NCBI RefSeq assembly: GCF_024679095.1
Contig: NW_026110796.1
Span: 1 to 64,000 of the forward strand
From: Eriocheir sinensis
Lineage: Eukaryota; Arthropoda; Malacostraca; Decapoda; Varunidae
Direction: 5' to 3'
DNA length: 64,000 nt
A program made the translations under genes and the position numbers. Positions 51,043 to 63,017 of this stretch are shown piece after piece; within the stretch, counting starts at the first letter, position 1; every line of letters starts with the position of its first letter. Below the pieces are notes generated by a model, which did not search any database, was not told where the DNA came from, and saw only the letters and a program-made list of their open reading frames with translations.

Positions 51043-51107
51043 TCTCTCTCACAGATATGGAGAAATCGGGCGTCGTAGGTTTTGCCAATACAACAAAGAC
51101 ATATAAT

Positions 51108-51495
51108 TTTTTTTTTTTTTTTTTTTTTTTTACAGCAAAGGAGACAGCTCAAGGGCACAAAAAAGTAAACATTAATAAAAAAAGCCCGCTACTCGCTGCT
51201 CCTAAAAAGAATCCAAAGAGGTGGCCGAAAGATAGGTCAGTTTCGGAAGGAGAGGTGTCCTGATACCCTCCTCTTGAAAGAGTTCAAGTCGTAGGCAGGA
51301 GGAAATACAGATGAAGGAAGATTGTTCCAGAGTTTACCAGCGTGAGGGATGAAAGAGTGAAGATGCTGGTTAACTCTTGCATAAGGGGTTTGGACAGTAT
51401 AGGGATGAGCATGAGTAGAAAGTCGAGTGCAGCGGGGCCGAGGGAGGGGGGGAGGCATGCAGTTAGCAAGTTCAGAAGAGCAGTCAGCGTGGAAA
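51108..51495 (-). mobile_element. Jockey-like LINE 3' end, antisense
   Basis: A poly(T) run at 51108-51131 is the reversed poly(A) tail. The minus strand then encodes the family's C-terminus (ANCMPPPLPRPRCTRLSTHAHP, LWNNLPSSVFPPAYDLNSFKRR). It is 5'-truncated and closely related to 61983-62477. Confidence 0.9.
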
Positions 51496-51557
51496 TGTAA
51501 ATGTATGTGTGTTTGTTTGTTTGTTTGTGTGGGAGAGATGGTGTGGGGGAGAGATAT

Positions 51558-51558
<1 letters not shown>

Positions 51559-51623
<65 letters not shown>

Positions 51624-51662
51624 ATTCACCACGGCCTAATCACGTGTTGGACTCGTAATCGC

Positions 51663-51728
<66 letters not shown>
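51559..51728. repeat. Two (TG)n runs around a SINE fragment
   Basis: TG runs at 51559-51620 and 51664-51728 enclose ATAATTCACCACGGCCTAAT...GTAATCGCC, a piece of the antisense SINE family B tail seen at 53588-53635. Confidence 0.9.
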
Positions 51729-51729
<1 letters not shown>

Positions 51730-51734
51730 ATGGC

Positions 51735-53085
51735 GGGACGTATAATAAATCCTTGCACCAAAGCGGCTTATAAAATTGGCTTACATTTATTCGACAAACA
51801 CAAAGCCAACGAGGTCGAGTTTGTAGCCGCCCGCGTCCACATTGTGCGCGGGGTGTTTTATGTGTGTGGGTGTGGGTGTGTGGGTTGGTGTGTGTGGGTG
51901 TGTGGTTGTGTGTAGGTGGGTGGTCAGAGAGAGAGAGAGAGAGAGATGCTTATATCGTGGTTTGTGACGCAAAGAGAGTGTAAAGTGTGCTCAGAGTAAC
52001 ACTTTAGATAGGATTGTACGGTAGGCCTTTAAGAGATCTATTAGTTAAGTGGTCCCCAAAGTGGGCGGTATTACACACCTGGGGGCGCTGGAAAGGTCTG
52101 GGAGGCGGTGAGGAAAACAGGCGCGGGTGGGGGTCGGCAAGGTGGCATTAGCAGTAATTAACCCAAAGTAGCAAACAGGGCACAGAAAACACACCCACCG
52201 CTAAAGACATACGTAATAGGACACGCAATCTACGCAGTCACTATACAAACTACCTAGACGTCCACCAACCTCTTCTACAACTAAGTGAACGAGCTAAGTG
52301 ATGCGTGGAACCCAAAGTGATTGATAATATTTTGTTTTTACGAAATATGAAACAAAATCTGTCACTTCATCAAGGCTAAGAGAGAAGGAGGCTGAGTGGA
52401 GGCGCTGATGTCCCTCTCTTTTGGCCACTCTTATAACCTTCTTTTTTTTTATAGAGGTAGTTATCTTCTTCCTCCTCTTGCTCTGCCTCTCTCTTCGTTT
52501 CATCTTCCTTCTCCTTCAGTTTCTACTCCTGTTCCTCTTTCTCTTTCTCCTCCTCCTCATCTTCCTCTTTCTTTCTCTTTCTTTCTTTCTTTTTCTTCTT
52601 CCTCCTTTTCTTCCTCCTCTTCCTCCTCCTCCTCCTCCTCATTGATTTTTTTTTTACCCTTAAGCTGTTTCCTTACTGTTAGGAGAAAAAAAAAACGCAT
52701 CCATCCCTTCCATGATAACTGTGAAGAGAATAAACTATGGTAACTTGTGAGATGTTGTTTGACCTTCCATATTGCAGAAACAACTAATACTAATAAAGAA
52801 ATTGGGCTACTAAAGCATTTTTTATTTGTGAAACTCATGGTTGTGTTTAATCTTGTTTTCAACTTCCTGCATACCAAATACCGAGAAAGAGGTGTGTGTT
52901 CGCATGTGTGTGTCGGGGAGGGAGGGAGGAGGGAGTGCTAAGAACTCGCCTGGAAATGTTTGAACCGTTATGTTCGATAATCCGTCATGTGTACGTATAT
53001 ATACAGGATCAGTATACAAGGCGATCCCACTCACTCGCGGCGGGGAAGCTGGGCCGTGTTATTAAACCCTCCGGAGCCCAAGGAA
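51735..53085. other. Gene-free; GA and pyrimidine tracts
   Basis: Short GTGTGG-rich (51860-51920) and GA (51928-51946) tracts, unique sequence, and a TCC/TTC-rich tract at 52445-52660. No supported gene. Confidence 0.7.
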
Positions 53086-53089
53086 TTTC

Positions 53090-53270
53090 ATTAGGCTTTC
53101 GTAAGAGTTGTGGGCATTTCCATGTGTAGTTTAATGAGCATGGTGGTAGATTGACCCTTTTTTGTACCATAAACGTTAACAAACACTCATGGGGACGCGT
53201 TTAACCTCTTGTTAGTCCTTTAAAAATGATTGATGTAAGAGAAGGAAGCGTCTAAGAATACCAGCCAATG
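53090..53270 (+). repeat. Dispersed repeat, CTTTCGTAAGAGTTGTGGGC family
   Basis: Core GGCTTTCGTAAGAGTTGTGG, then TAATGAGCATGGTGGTAG and GGAAGCGTCTAAGAATACC, matching the copies near 9560 and 12570. Confidence 0.75.
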
Positions 53271-53284
53271 CGTCCCGAGTCCTC

Positions 53285-53358
53285 GCCCGGCGCGGTGCCG
53301 CACATTCCCGTGATGGGCGTCACTTATCGTTCCCTGCCCTCGCTGCACCGCGCCGGGC
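53285..53358. repeat. 14-bp GC-rich inverted repeat
   Basis: GCCCGGCGCGGTGC (53285-53298) and its exact reverse complement (53345-53358) enclose a 46-nt loop, giving a stable hairpin-forming sequence. Confidence 0.85.
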
Positions 53359-53429
53359 CGCCGCTGCGAGTACTAACTAAGCCTGAACTTAACAATTAGC
53401 CCAGCCGTCTGCTTTATGGGGCACATTTA

Positions 53430-53546
53430 TTTAGCAAGCTATAAACACTTGCCTGCGCCACGACGGGCTGGGGCCGACTACCATCTAGGCCCCTCAAGAA
53501 AAGCCCTACCGGCGCTATAGGCGTAAACGTGAAAAAAAAAAAAAAA
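53430..53546 (+). mobile_element. SINE family A, 3' fragment
   Basis: Carries the family 3' block ATAAACACTTGCCTGCGCCA and CTACCGGCGCTATAGGCG, ending in an A-rich tail. The tRNA-like head is missing. Confidence 0.85.
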
Positions 53547-53555
53547 GCTAGCCAC

Positions 53556-54097
<542 letters not shown>

Positions 54098-54149
54098 TAC
54101 ATCTATCTATATATGCCAGAGAGAGTAATCCACGTTCATAAGGCAGGGA

Positions 54150-54197
54150 TATGTATCTATCTATCTATGTCTATCCATCTATCTATCTATCTATCTA
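54150..54197. repeat. (CTAT)n microsatellite
   Basis: Tetranucleotide CTAT repeats with a few interruptions. Confidence 0.93.
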
Positions 54198-54481
54198 GGA
54201 AGACGTTCGGCACGTGTCATATCTCCGCAAGAGAAAGAGAGAAAAAGACCCCTCGCATATACCTGTTTCTGGGGGTCCTGCAACACAGTCTAATTATTTC
54301 CCCCGGTGAGTTTTCGAGGAACTTGTCAAAGGCAGTCCAACCGGCGCAGTCCTCGGGTCGTGACTGGCCTGACGGAGTTATCGGAAAGGTCGCGACTACA
54401 AAGGAGAACCGCCGACTGTTTGATGTGATGTTTTCCAGTGGCGGGTAAGAGTGGGGGCGAATGTGGATCAAGAAATATGTG

Positions 54482-54749
54482 TGTGTAATTCACCTCTCTC
54501 CCGAGACAGCCAGCCGTTCCCCTACGGAAGAGCACAGAGCTCGCAGTGCCGATCTTTGGGTAGGACTGAGACCACTCACACAGAACACACCGCGACAACG
54601 AGGTCACAACTCCTTGCCTGACGTCGCGTACCTACTCAGGGGCTACACGCAAAAGAAGATAAACCCAGCTTATCTTCACCCGGCCGGGGAATTGAACCCC
54701 GGTCCTTCTGGTTGTGAGCCAGACGCTCTACCCCTGAGCTACCGGGCCG
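54482..54749 (-). mobile_element. tRNA-derived SINE, family B tail, tRNA-Val-like head
   Basis: The minus strand begins GCCCGGTAGCTCAGGGGTAG, with an anticodon arm whose loop reads CTCACAA (anticodon CAC, Val-like) and a T arm CGGGGTTCAATTCCCCG. The acceptor pairs almost completely, but the spacer before the D arm is one base short and a SINE body follows. The 3' end (AGGTGAATTACACACA) matches the SINE at 53588, with a different head. Confidence 0.82.
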
Positions 54750-55020
54750 TGTGTGTGTGTGTGTGTGTGTGGTTTCGGCGTGGAATATTTGCATTAAGTG
54801 AGTTTTTGGGCTAATGTCGATTTTTTGTTACGCCTCCTATTTTTTTACTATTTCATCTTTTTCATCTTTTTTTCTTTTCCTGTTTTGTTTTGTTTTTGTT
54901 TTTGTTTTTTCTTCTTTTCCTCCTCCTTGTCGTAGTCTTCTTCGTCCTCCTCCTCCTCGTCCTTCTCTTATTTTTCTTGTTTTTCGTCTTCTTGTTCTTC
55001 GTTCTTTTTTTTTTTTAATG

Positions 55021-55344
<324 letters not shown>

Positions 55345-55399
55345 GGTAACAGTAGCGGGACGCGTCCTCGTGGCAGTTGCCGGAAAACACTCGGTCTTG

Positions 55400-58300
55400 G
55401 CCACTCACTAGTGGAGTAGGAAAGAAGACACCAACCGAACGGGCGCAAGCCACTCCCGGTGAGGTATATATGGGAGGTGAGAAGGGAGCTGAAGCCCTCC
55501 AAAGACCCTTCCCATGTCCTCACTAACCGTTTCCCTTTTGTCTCACCAACACCGGAGAGTAGTTCAGCATGCTCTCTAAAGACAGATCCTCTCTCTATCC
55601 ACACCACACTACATTCACACAACATATACACCTTTTCCCAAAATTCAAATTTCAAAATGGCGCATCTTCACCCTGCCTTGGAGTCCCCGCCTGGGGGGGG
55701 GAACCACATATTCCCCCAGGGAGGACTCCCCTTCTGGCTGCCGACCCGAGAGGTGTCTTGATAACTCCTCGAACCTCTTTCTTCTCAATTTCTGCAACAT
55801 TCGCGGTCTTCGCTCTAATTTTCATTCTGTGGAACACCATCTCTCTTCCTCTAAACCTCAGCTTCTCTTCCTCACCGAAACACAGGTTGCTGAGGCTACT
55901 GACAGCAACCTCTACTCTGTTCCCTCCTACTATCTCTATCTTAAATCTCAATCCAAAGCTGGATGTTGCGCCTACGTGCGCAACGACATCACTTGCTCTC
56001 GTGCCCACAACCTTGATTCTTCAGAATTTTCCACCATCTGGCTAAGACTTCATTATCATTCTATTACTAAATACATCTGTGCTGTTTATCTCTCACCTAA
56101 CTCTACCAACTATGTAAAATTCTTTGACTACTTGAACTCTAAAGTGGAGCACATCTTGACCCACTCCCTTTGCTGAAATCTCCATCCTAGGAGATTTCAA
56201 TGTTCACCACCAGCTTTGGCTTTCATTCTCTTTCACTGACCACCCTGATGAACAAGCCTACAACTTTGCTGTCCTCAACGATCTAGAGCAGTTGGTCCAG
56301 CACCCTACACGTATTCCCGACCGTCTTGGAGACAGGCCCAACATTCTAGACCTCTTCCTTACCTCTAATCCTTCTGCTTACTCTGTCAAACTGTTCTCTC
56401 CGTTGGGCTCCTCCGATCACAACCTTATTTCTGTATCCTGTCCTATCGCTCCTGTACACCCTCTGGACCCACCGAAGAGGCGATGCTTCTGGCATTTTGC
56501 TTCAGCTCGGTGGGACGACCTGAGGATGTACTTTTCCGATTTCCCGTGGAATGATTATTGCTTCCAGGAGCGAGACCCCTCTGTGTGTGCTCAGCGCATC
56601 ACAGAGGTGATTGTCTCTGGAATGGAGGCATACATTCCACGTATTTTCTGTACTCCTCACGCTAAAAAGCCTTCGTTTAATCACGCTTGTTCTCGTGGTC
56701 AGAGATAGAGAGGCAGCTAACAAAAGGTAACAGAGCCTTCGAGCTAATGCTAACCATGAACTTTACATTTCTGCCCGAAATCGTGCCAAATCTATTATCC
56801 GACTAACCAAAAACTCTTTCATTAATAGAAAATGCCAAAACCTTGCTTTCTCTAACTCTTCCCGTGACTTCTGGCATCTAGCCAAAAACATCTCCTCCAA
56901 CTTCACTTCTTCATCTTTCCCTCCACTCCTCAGTCCTGACGGCAACACTGCCGTCTCATCTATCTCTAAGGCTGAACTCTTCTCTCAAACTGTTTCTAAG
57001 AACTCCATTCTGGACGATTCTTGGCATATTCCTCCTACTCATCCCCCCTCTGACTCTTTTATGCCTGTTATAAAGATTCTTCAAAATGATGTTTTCTATG
57101 CCCTCTCTGGCCTCAATTCTCAGAAAGCTTATGGACCTGATGGAGTGCCTCCTATTGTCCTTAAAAACTGTGCCTCCGTGCTGACACCCTGCCTGGTCAA
57201 GCTCTTTCGCCTCTGCCTGTCAACATCTACCTTTCCTTCCTGCTGGAAGTACGCCTTCATAAAGCCTGTGCCTAAGAAGGGTGACCGTTCCAATCCCTCA
57301 TACTACCGTCCTATAGCTTTACTTTCTTGTCTATCTAAAGCTTTTGAATCAAGCCTTAACCGGAAGATTCAAAAGCACCTTTCCACCTCTGACCTTCTAT
57401 CTGATCACCAGTATGGGTTCCGCAAGGGGCGTTCTACTGGTGATCTCCTAGCCTTCTCAACTGACTCTTGGTCATCCTCTCTTTGCCGTCTCGGTGAAAC
57501 CTTTGCTATTGCGCTGGACATATCAAAAGCTTTTGATAGGGTCTGGCACAAATCTTTGCTTTCCAAACTACCCTCCTACGGTTTCTATCCTTCTCTCTGT
57601 ACCTTTATCTCCAGTTTCCTTTCTGACCATTCTATTTCTGCTGTGGTAGACGGTCACTGTTCTTCCCCTAAACCTATTAACAGTGGTGTCCCACAGGGTT
57701 CTGTCCTCTCTCCCATTCTCTTTTTGTTGCTCATTGATGATCTTCTTTCCAAAAGGAACTGTTCTATCCATTCCTACGCCGATGGTTCCACTCTGCATTA
57801 CTCAACTTCTTTTAATAGAAAACCCACCCTACAGGAACTTAACGACTCAAGGCTGGAGGCTGCAGAACGCTTAGCAAGAGGAACCTGGTGTCCTTCAACG
57901 TCTCAAAAACACAGTTTCTCCACCTATCCACTCGACACAATCTTCCAAACAACTATCCCCTATTCTTTGACAGCACCCAACTATCACCTTCCTCAGCACT
58001 AAACATCCTCGGTCTATCCTTAACTCAAAATCTCAACTGGAAACTTCATATCTCATCTCTTACTAAATCAGCTTCCTCGAGGCTGGGCGTTCTGTACCGT
58101 CTCCGCCAGTTCTTCTCCCCCCCACAGTTGCTGTCCATTTACAGGGGCCTTGTCCGCCCTCGTATGGAGTATGCGTCTCATGTGTGTGTGTGGGGGGGGG
58201 GGGTCCACTCATACAGCTCTCCTTGACAGAATGGACTCAAAGGCTCTTCGTCTCATCAGCTCTCCTCCTCATACTGATAGTCTTCTACCTCTCAAATTCC

Positions 58301-58718
58301 GCCTCCATGTTGCCTCTCTTTCTGTCTTCTATCGATATTTTCATGCTGACTGCTCTTCTGAACTTGCTAACTGCATGCCTCCCCCCCTCCCGCGGCCCCG
58401 CTGCACAAGACTTGCTACTCGTGCTCATCCCTAAACTGTCCAAACCCCTTATGCAAGAGTTAACCAGCATCTTCACTCTTTCATCCCTCACGCTAGCAAA
58501 CTCTGGAACAATCTTCCTTAATTTGTATTTCCTCCTGTCTATGACTTGAACTCTTTGAAGAGGAGGGTATCAGGACACCTCTCCTCCCGTAATTGACCTC
58601 TGATCTCGAACGCTCCTTTAACCTCTGTTCTGGAGCAGTAAGTAGCGGTCCTTTTTTTATTTTTTTTCATTACGCCCTTGCACTGTCTCCATAGCTGTAA
58701 AAAAAAAAAAAAAAAAAA
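55400..58718 (+). mobile_element. Jockey-like LINE with poly(A) tail
   Basis: Contains an ORF2 with endonuclease and RT and a 20-base A run at 58698-58718. The 5' limit is uncertain because upstream sequence joins microsatellites near 55345. 3' fragments of the same family occur at 40768, 51108 (antisense), 61983 (antisense) and possibly 12385. Confidence 0.88.
55785..58600 (+). pseudogene. Jockey-like ORF2 (endonuclease-reverse transcriptase), heavily damaged
   Basis: The endonuclease starts near 55787 (NFCNIRGLRSNF, then LFLTETQV). The frame breaks at 56175, where the [12 protein letters not shown] block continues in another frame, and at TAG 56706-56708. The RT at 57061-57870 has PVPKKGDRSNPSYYRPIAL, ALDISKAFDRVWH and SGVPQGSVLSP. 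The catalytic box reads YADG instead of YADD (about 57772-57783), removing one metal-binding Asp. A further frame change lies near 57880, and a GT/G-run expansion at 58180-58202 disrupts the thumb. The C-terminal block LANSGTIFL / AYDLNS-type sequence ends near 58590. Confidence 0.88.
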
Positions 58719-60940
58719 GGTTTAAGGACGATCCACTTTTGAAACAAAGTATTTTTTTCTTATATCACACGATGTGAAAAGCAGAAGCAAAAACTAGAAC
58801 ATGATTTATAAAGCTACAAATTACGCAAACCTCACCTTGAAAGTTGATAATGTTACTTAGCATTTTTTATCTATCTCATGCACCTAACACTTGTACAGAG
58901 CATTAGATTTTTGATGTTAACTTCTTATGTCGATAGTAATTTATATGGTTACAGCTTACGTCTATTTCATCTTTAAAGTTGATGGTGCTACGTACCATAC
59001 ATTTTATCTTTCTTTCCACCTCACGCCACAACCTTTCGTCCTGTACAGACACCAGACTTTTGTAATGAAATGTTTTGTGTTGTCAGTCATTAAAGTCACG
59101 TACAAGTTACCTCAAACTCTTCTTTATCTCTTACACAGGCACAGCTTTTTCTTGACTTCTACCTTACCGTATTTAACTCTTTCAAGATATATGAAGTTGT
59201 TTTGTGTTATTATTAATTTCAGCTACAAGATACCTCTAGTTCGTCTTTAACACCTTCAATGTTTATAGCACATTTTTCTTCCCTTCTCCCATACTCAACC
59301 CACTTTGGAGCCTGACTGACCACCACATCCCGTGTATTAACTTTCTTGTATTTTTCCACTTCCAGACGATCAGAGGTACGTTCCCTTCACCCGCAATAAC
59401 CACAGTGACAAAGGCATGTAGCACGACCTTCTCTTTTTTTCCGCCTCACGCAACTCTCTCACTCTCTGCAAGCCTCAAGGCCTCGGAAATTAATTTTTTT
59501 ATGTTTTTACTGTCTTAAGCTCATTATTTTTTGAGCCACAATTCACACGTCTAGTTTTCCTTCACATAACATAATAGTAGAGGCGGCAGAGTATTGGTGG
59601 TGATACGTGCAGGCTGTCCTCTCCTTACAGCTATTATAATTACCCTTCTCACAACCTTGATAATCTTTTTTTTTACCTTTTATTTTTTTCCTATGCTGTA
59701 AAAAAAAGTCTTAACAGGCATCGACATTTATGTCAGGGTCTTATTATTCAATGGTTCAAGACCTCAAGAACCTCAATACCTTGGAAGTTATCTTTTTGTG
59801 GTGTAATTTCTCCCCCAAGCTCATTACCATTAAGCAGCAACTTACTCGTCACGTTCTTCTTTGAATAATCCTAACGGTAGAGGAAGCACAGCTGTTCCTT
59901 TCCTCCCGCCTCCTAACTCTCATGGCCTTGGCGGAACACGAGTAGCTTTGGGGCGTTAGTCTTGGCCTGGTGTTATCAGTGGCCTGACGCTTTTATCGCT
60001 TAAGACATAAGTATGAAGTTCCTATGTTTATGTTTTTTTTAATAAGTAGTGGAGTCTTAATTGTTATTATGTGAGTTGTTACTTTTTTTTCTCGTACATT
60101 TTGTTGTGTGTGTTTAGTCTTCTTTCACTTTGTTTATATATTTTTTTCTATCTTATTACTTAGGATGTTGTATTGTATCTTTATTTCACGTCTGAAGGAA
60201 TAAGTTACAGGGTCTCAAGATTTATGTTGTCTCTCAGTTGTTGTTTTTTCGCTTTTTCTCAGCGTCTAATCCTATTTCGCTGTTTTCATATTTTCTCCAT
60301 ATAATGATGTAGTTGTCTTGGCATCGTTAGTTGATGCAGCAGCGTCTCAGATTGATACAAATTTCCTCAGTCGTCACGGAAGGCCTTTGGTTCCTTACAC
60401 ACCGTGGAGTCTGTGGGCTGTATCTCTTCACCGTAGATAATGTTATAGTCAGTCGTTACGTCATTCATCGGTTTAATGAACGATCTGGGCTTTAAAATCA
60501 ACCTTCTTGTAACTTTAATATTCGCGGGAATAGTCCACACCGTTATTCCTCTTTTTATGTTATTTTTTTATGTCTTTTTTTATGTTTTATCTCCCTTGAG
60601 GTGCCTCGTTTGTAAACAGAAAACTTTTTCTTAATCATCGAAATATTAAGTAGTATAATCTTCATTTGTTTTTAGTATCTTTTACTCGCACTTTTAAGGT
60701 TTTAGTATTGTCACTCCACACGAAAATACACAAGTGAGCTGTTCTTTTCTCCTTATTCTTTATTTACTTATTTTCCATGAATTATTATTAGCACAGCATT
60801 TCCTCTTTTAAGCGTCCCTTTAACACAAGAACTGCCCACAAATTAGCTCTCACTAGCGCCTTGTATAACATTCTCATTCCCAAAAACGATCTCGCGCTGC
60901 CTTCCTTCTCATGTGCGGTGTTACAAGTAGCACAGTCCCT
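58719..60940. other. Gene-free AT-rich unique sequence
   Basis: No domain, repeat array or long frame recognised on either strand. T-rich with many short poly(T) runs. Could be ordinary intergenic or intronic DNA. Confidence 0.6.
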
Positions 60941-60984
60941 GCTCTCACATATCCTGACTCACAGCTGCTGGAGGCGACCGGAGC

Positions 60985-61175
60985 ATCAAATTAACGCTCA
61001 TATGAAGCATTATGGGCACGTTATGAGAAGAAGGGATGAGTGTGTAGGCACAGGAATAATGAGGACGGAAATATAGTGTGTAGGAGGAAGATATAAATAG
61101 ACCGAGGAAGAGGTGGATGGAGTACGTAACGAGGTGTGAGAAATGGGAAGGAAAGTACAGTGTATAGAAGGAAGA
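60985..61175 (+). mobile_element. Degenerate RTE-like LINE C-terminal fragment
   Basis: HYGHVMRRRDECVG (about 61007-61050) and, one frame away, RPRKRWMEYV (about 61100-61130) match the conserved YGHVMRRE...RGRPRRRW block at the end of many endonuclease-reverse transcriptases. Stops and a shift separate them. Confidence 0.65.
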
Positions 61176-61550
61176 GGAAGAGACCAAGGAGGAGGAGGAG
61201 GAGGGATTGTGTTAGGGACATGTAGGAGGGACAAAAACATCAACGAAAACAGTCAGAATTAGTAGTGATGTCAATAAGTTTGCAGATGATACCAAGATCG
61301 GTAGGGCAATTGAGTCGGATCAGGACGCTAGTATTCTCCAGGGTGAACTAATCAGATTGTATGACTGGGCGGGTAAATGGCAGATGGAGTTCAATGTAGA
61401 GAAGTGCAGTATTCTGAGTGTAGGTAGGAACAGCCCCTCCCATAACTATTGCTTAAATGACACTCTCATAAGCAGGTCTGGGTGCGAGAGGGATTTAGGG
61501 GTCTTAGTGAGCTCTGATCTCTGTCCAAGGGTGCAATGCATTCACGCTGG

Positions 61551-61905
61551 AGGCGGTGGCTGAGTCGTCAGAGTAACGGCCTCGTGTTCAGGAGGACGCG
61601 AGTCCAATCCCCGCCCGCTGCCACCAAGCTGGGATTTTTCAGCCGCCGCCGAGTGGCTTAAAAAAGACTACCCACATGCTGTCCAGAAGACCACCTACCA
61701 CCCGGACTCTAGATTCTAGGATCAAAGATGAGCTCTGGGAGGGCAGCATGAGCCAGTGCCAGATGACGCCACTATAAAAAAAAAACACTCGCCTGCGCCA
61801 GAATGGGCTGGGCCGACCATCAGGAACCACCGGAAAAGAAGCCTACCGGCGCAATAGGCCGCAATGTAAAAAAAAAAATAATAAATAAAAATAAAAATAG
61901 AAATC
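61551..61905 (+). mobile_element. tRNA-derived SINE, family A, nested copy
   Basis: Head GGCGGTGGCTGAGTCGTCAG and B-box-like GAGTCCAATCC, body shared with 2183-2535, block CTACCGGCGCAATAGGC and an A-rich tail. It is inserted in the LINE between the codons for CIHA and RNRA. I see no clear target duplication. Confidence 0.88.
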
Positions 61906-61982
61906 GAGCAATTAGGGTACTAGGATTTATTTTAAGGAGCGTAAGCAACAGAAGCGCCGAAGTCTTCCTCAAACTGTATTTA

Positions 61983-62477
61983 TTTTTTATTTTAATTTTT
62001 TTACAACAAAGGAGGCAGCTCAAGGGCACACAAAAAAAGAAAACAATAATAAAAAAAAGCCCGCTACTCGCTGCTCCTAAAGTAAAACAAAAGAGGTGGC
62101 CGAAAGGAAGATCAAATACAGGAGGAGAGGTGTCCTGATACCCTCCTCTTGAAAGAGTTCAAGTCGTAGGCAGGAGGAAATACAGATGAAGGAAGATTGT
62201 TCCAGAGTTTACCAGCGTGAGGGATGAAAGAGTGAAGATGCTGGTTAACTCTTGCATAAGGGGTTTGGACAGTATAGGGATGAGCATGAGTAGAAAGTCG
62301 AGTGCAGCGGGGCCGCGGGAGGGGGGGAGGCATGCAGTTAGCAAGTTCAGAAGAGCAGTCAGCGTGGAAATATCGATAGAAGATAGAAAGAGAGGCAACA
62401 TTGCGGCGGAATTTAAGAGGTAGAAGACTATCAGTATGAGGAGGAGTGCTGATGAGACGAAGAGCCTTAGCCTCCAC
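61983..62477 (-). mobile_element. Jockey-like LINE 3' end nested in the LINE, antisense
   Basis: A T-rich start (reversed tail) is followed, on the minus strand, by an open C-terminal frame (RLISTPPHTDSLLPLKFRRN, FYRYFHADCSSELANCM, AYDLNSFKRRVSGH). It is longer than the copy at 51108 and almost identical over the shared part. Confidence 0.9.
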
Positions 62478-63017
62478 TCACTCATTAGTTAGACCTCATC
62501 TTGACTATGCGGCTCAGTTCTGGTCACCTTACTATAGAATGAATATCAAAATGTTAGAATCGGTGCAGAGGAGGATGGCTAAGATGATTCAGGGGTTGAG
62601 AAACTTGCCATACGAGGAAAGACTCAAACAGTTAAACTTGTATTCTCTAGAAAGGCGAAGGTTGCGTGGTGACATGATCGAGGTTTATAAATGGATGAAG
62701 GGCTTTAATAAGGGAGACATTCATAAGGTTTTGTTGGTAAGAGAGCCGGGTAGGACACGAAGCAATGGGTTTAAACTGGATAAATTCAGATTCAACAGGG
62801 ACAGAGGCAAAAATTGGTTTACTAACAGGGTGGTGTATGAGTGGAATAGGCTTAGCAGGCATGTGGTGAGTGCCAATACATTTGTCACATTCAAAAATAG
62901 ATTAGATGGACAGCGATATTACTTGGGGTTAGATACACGGAACCTTAGGTTCAGTGGAGCTGCCTCGTACAGGCATACCGGCCTCTTGCAGACTCCTATG
63001 TTCTTATGTTCTTAACA

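Larger units (their letters stand above)
61268..63015 (+). pseudogene. LINE reverse transcriptase C-terminal part, interrupted twice
   Basis: Three collinear coding pieces: 61268-61550 (FADDTK, WQMEFNVEKCSILSVG, RDLGVLVSSDL), 61908-61980 and 62485-63015 (QRRMAKMIQGLRNLPYEERL, NWFTNRVVYEWNRLS). Each is in an open frame, so the gene was largely undamaged until the SINE and jockey fragment landed. The catalytic Asp pair is present. Confidence 0.85.
61262..63017 (+). mobile_element. CR1-like LINE, third family, with two nested insertions
   Basis: 5'-truncated in the RT just before KFADDTKIG (61275). Coding resumes after a SINE (RAIRVLGFILRSVSNRSAEVFLKL, about 61908-61978) and again after an antisense jockey fragment (LVRPHLDYAAQFWSPYY, from about 62485). 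It ends with the tail ATGTTCTTATGTTCTTA at about 62999-63015. Confidence 0.88.

Noticed and set aside
54676..54749. A tRNA-Val gene
   Set aside because: The cloverleaf is nearly complete, but the spacer before the D arm is a base short and the sequence continues into a SINE body shared with another copy.
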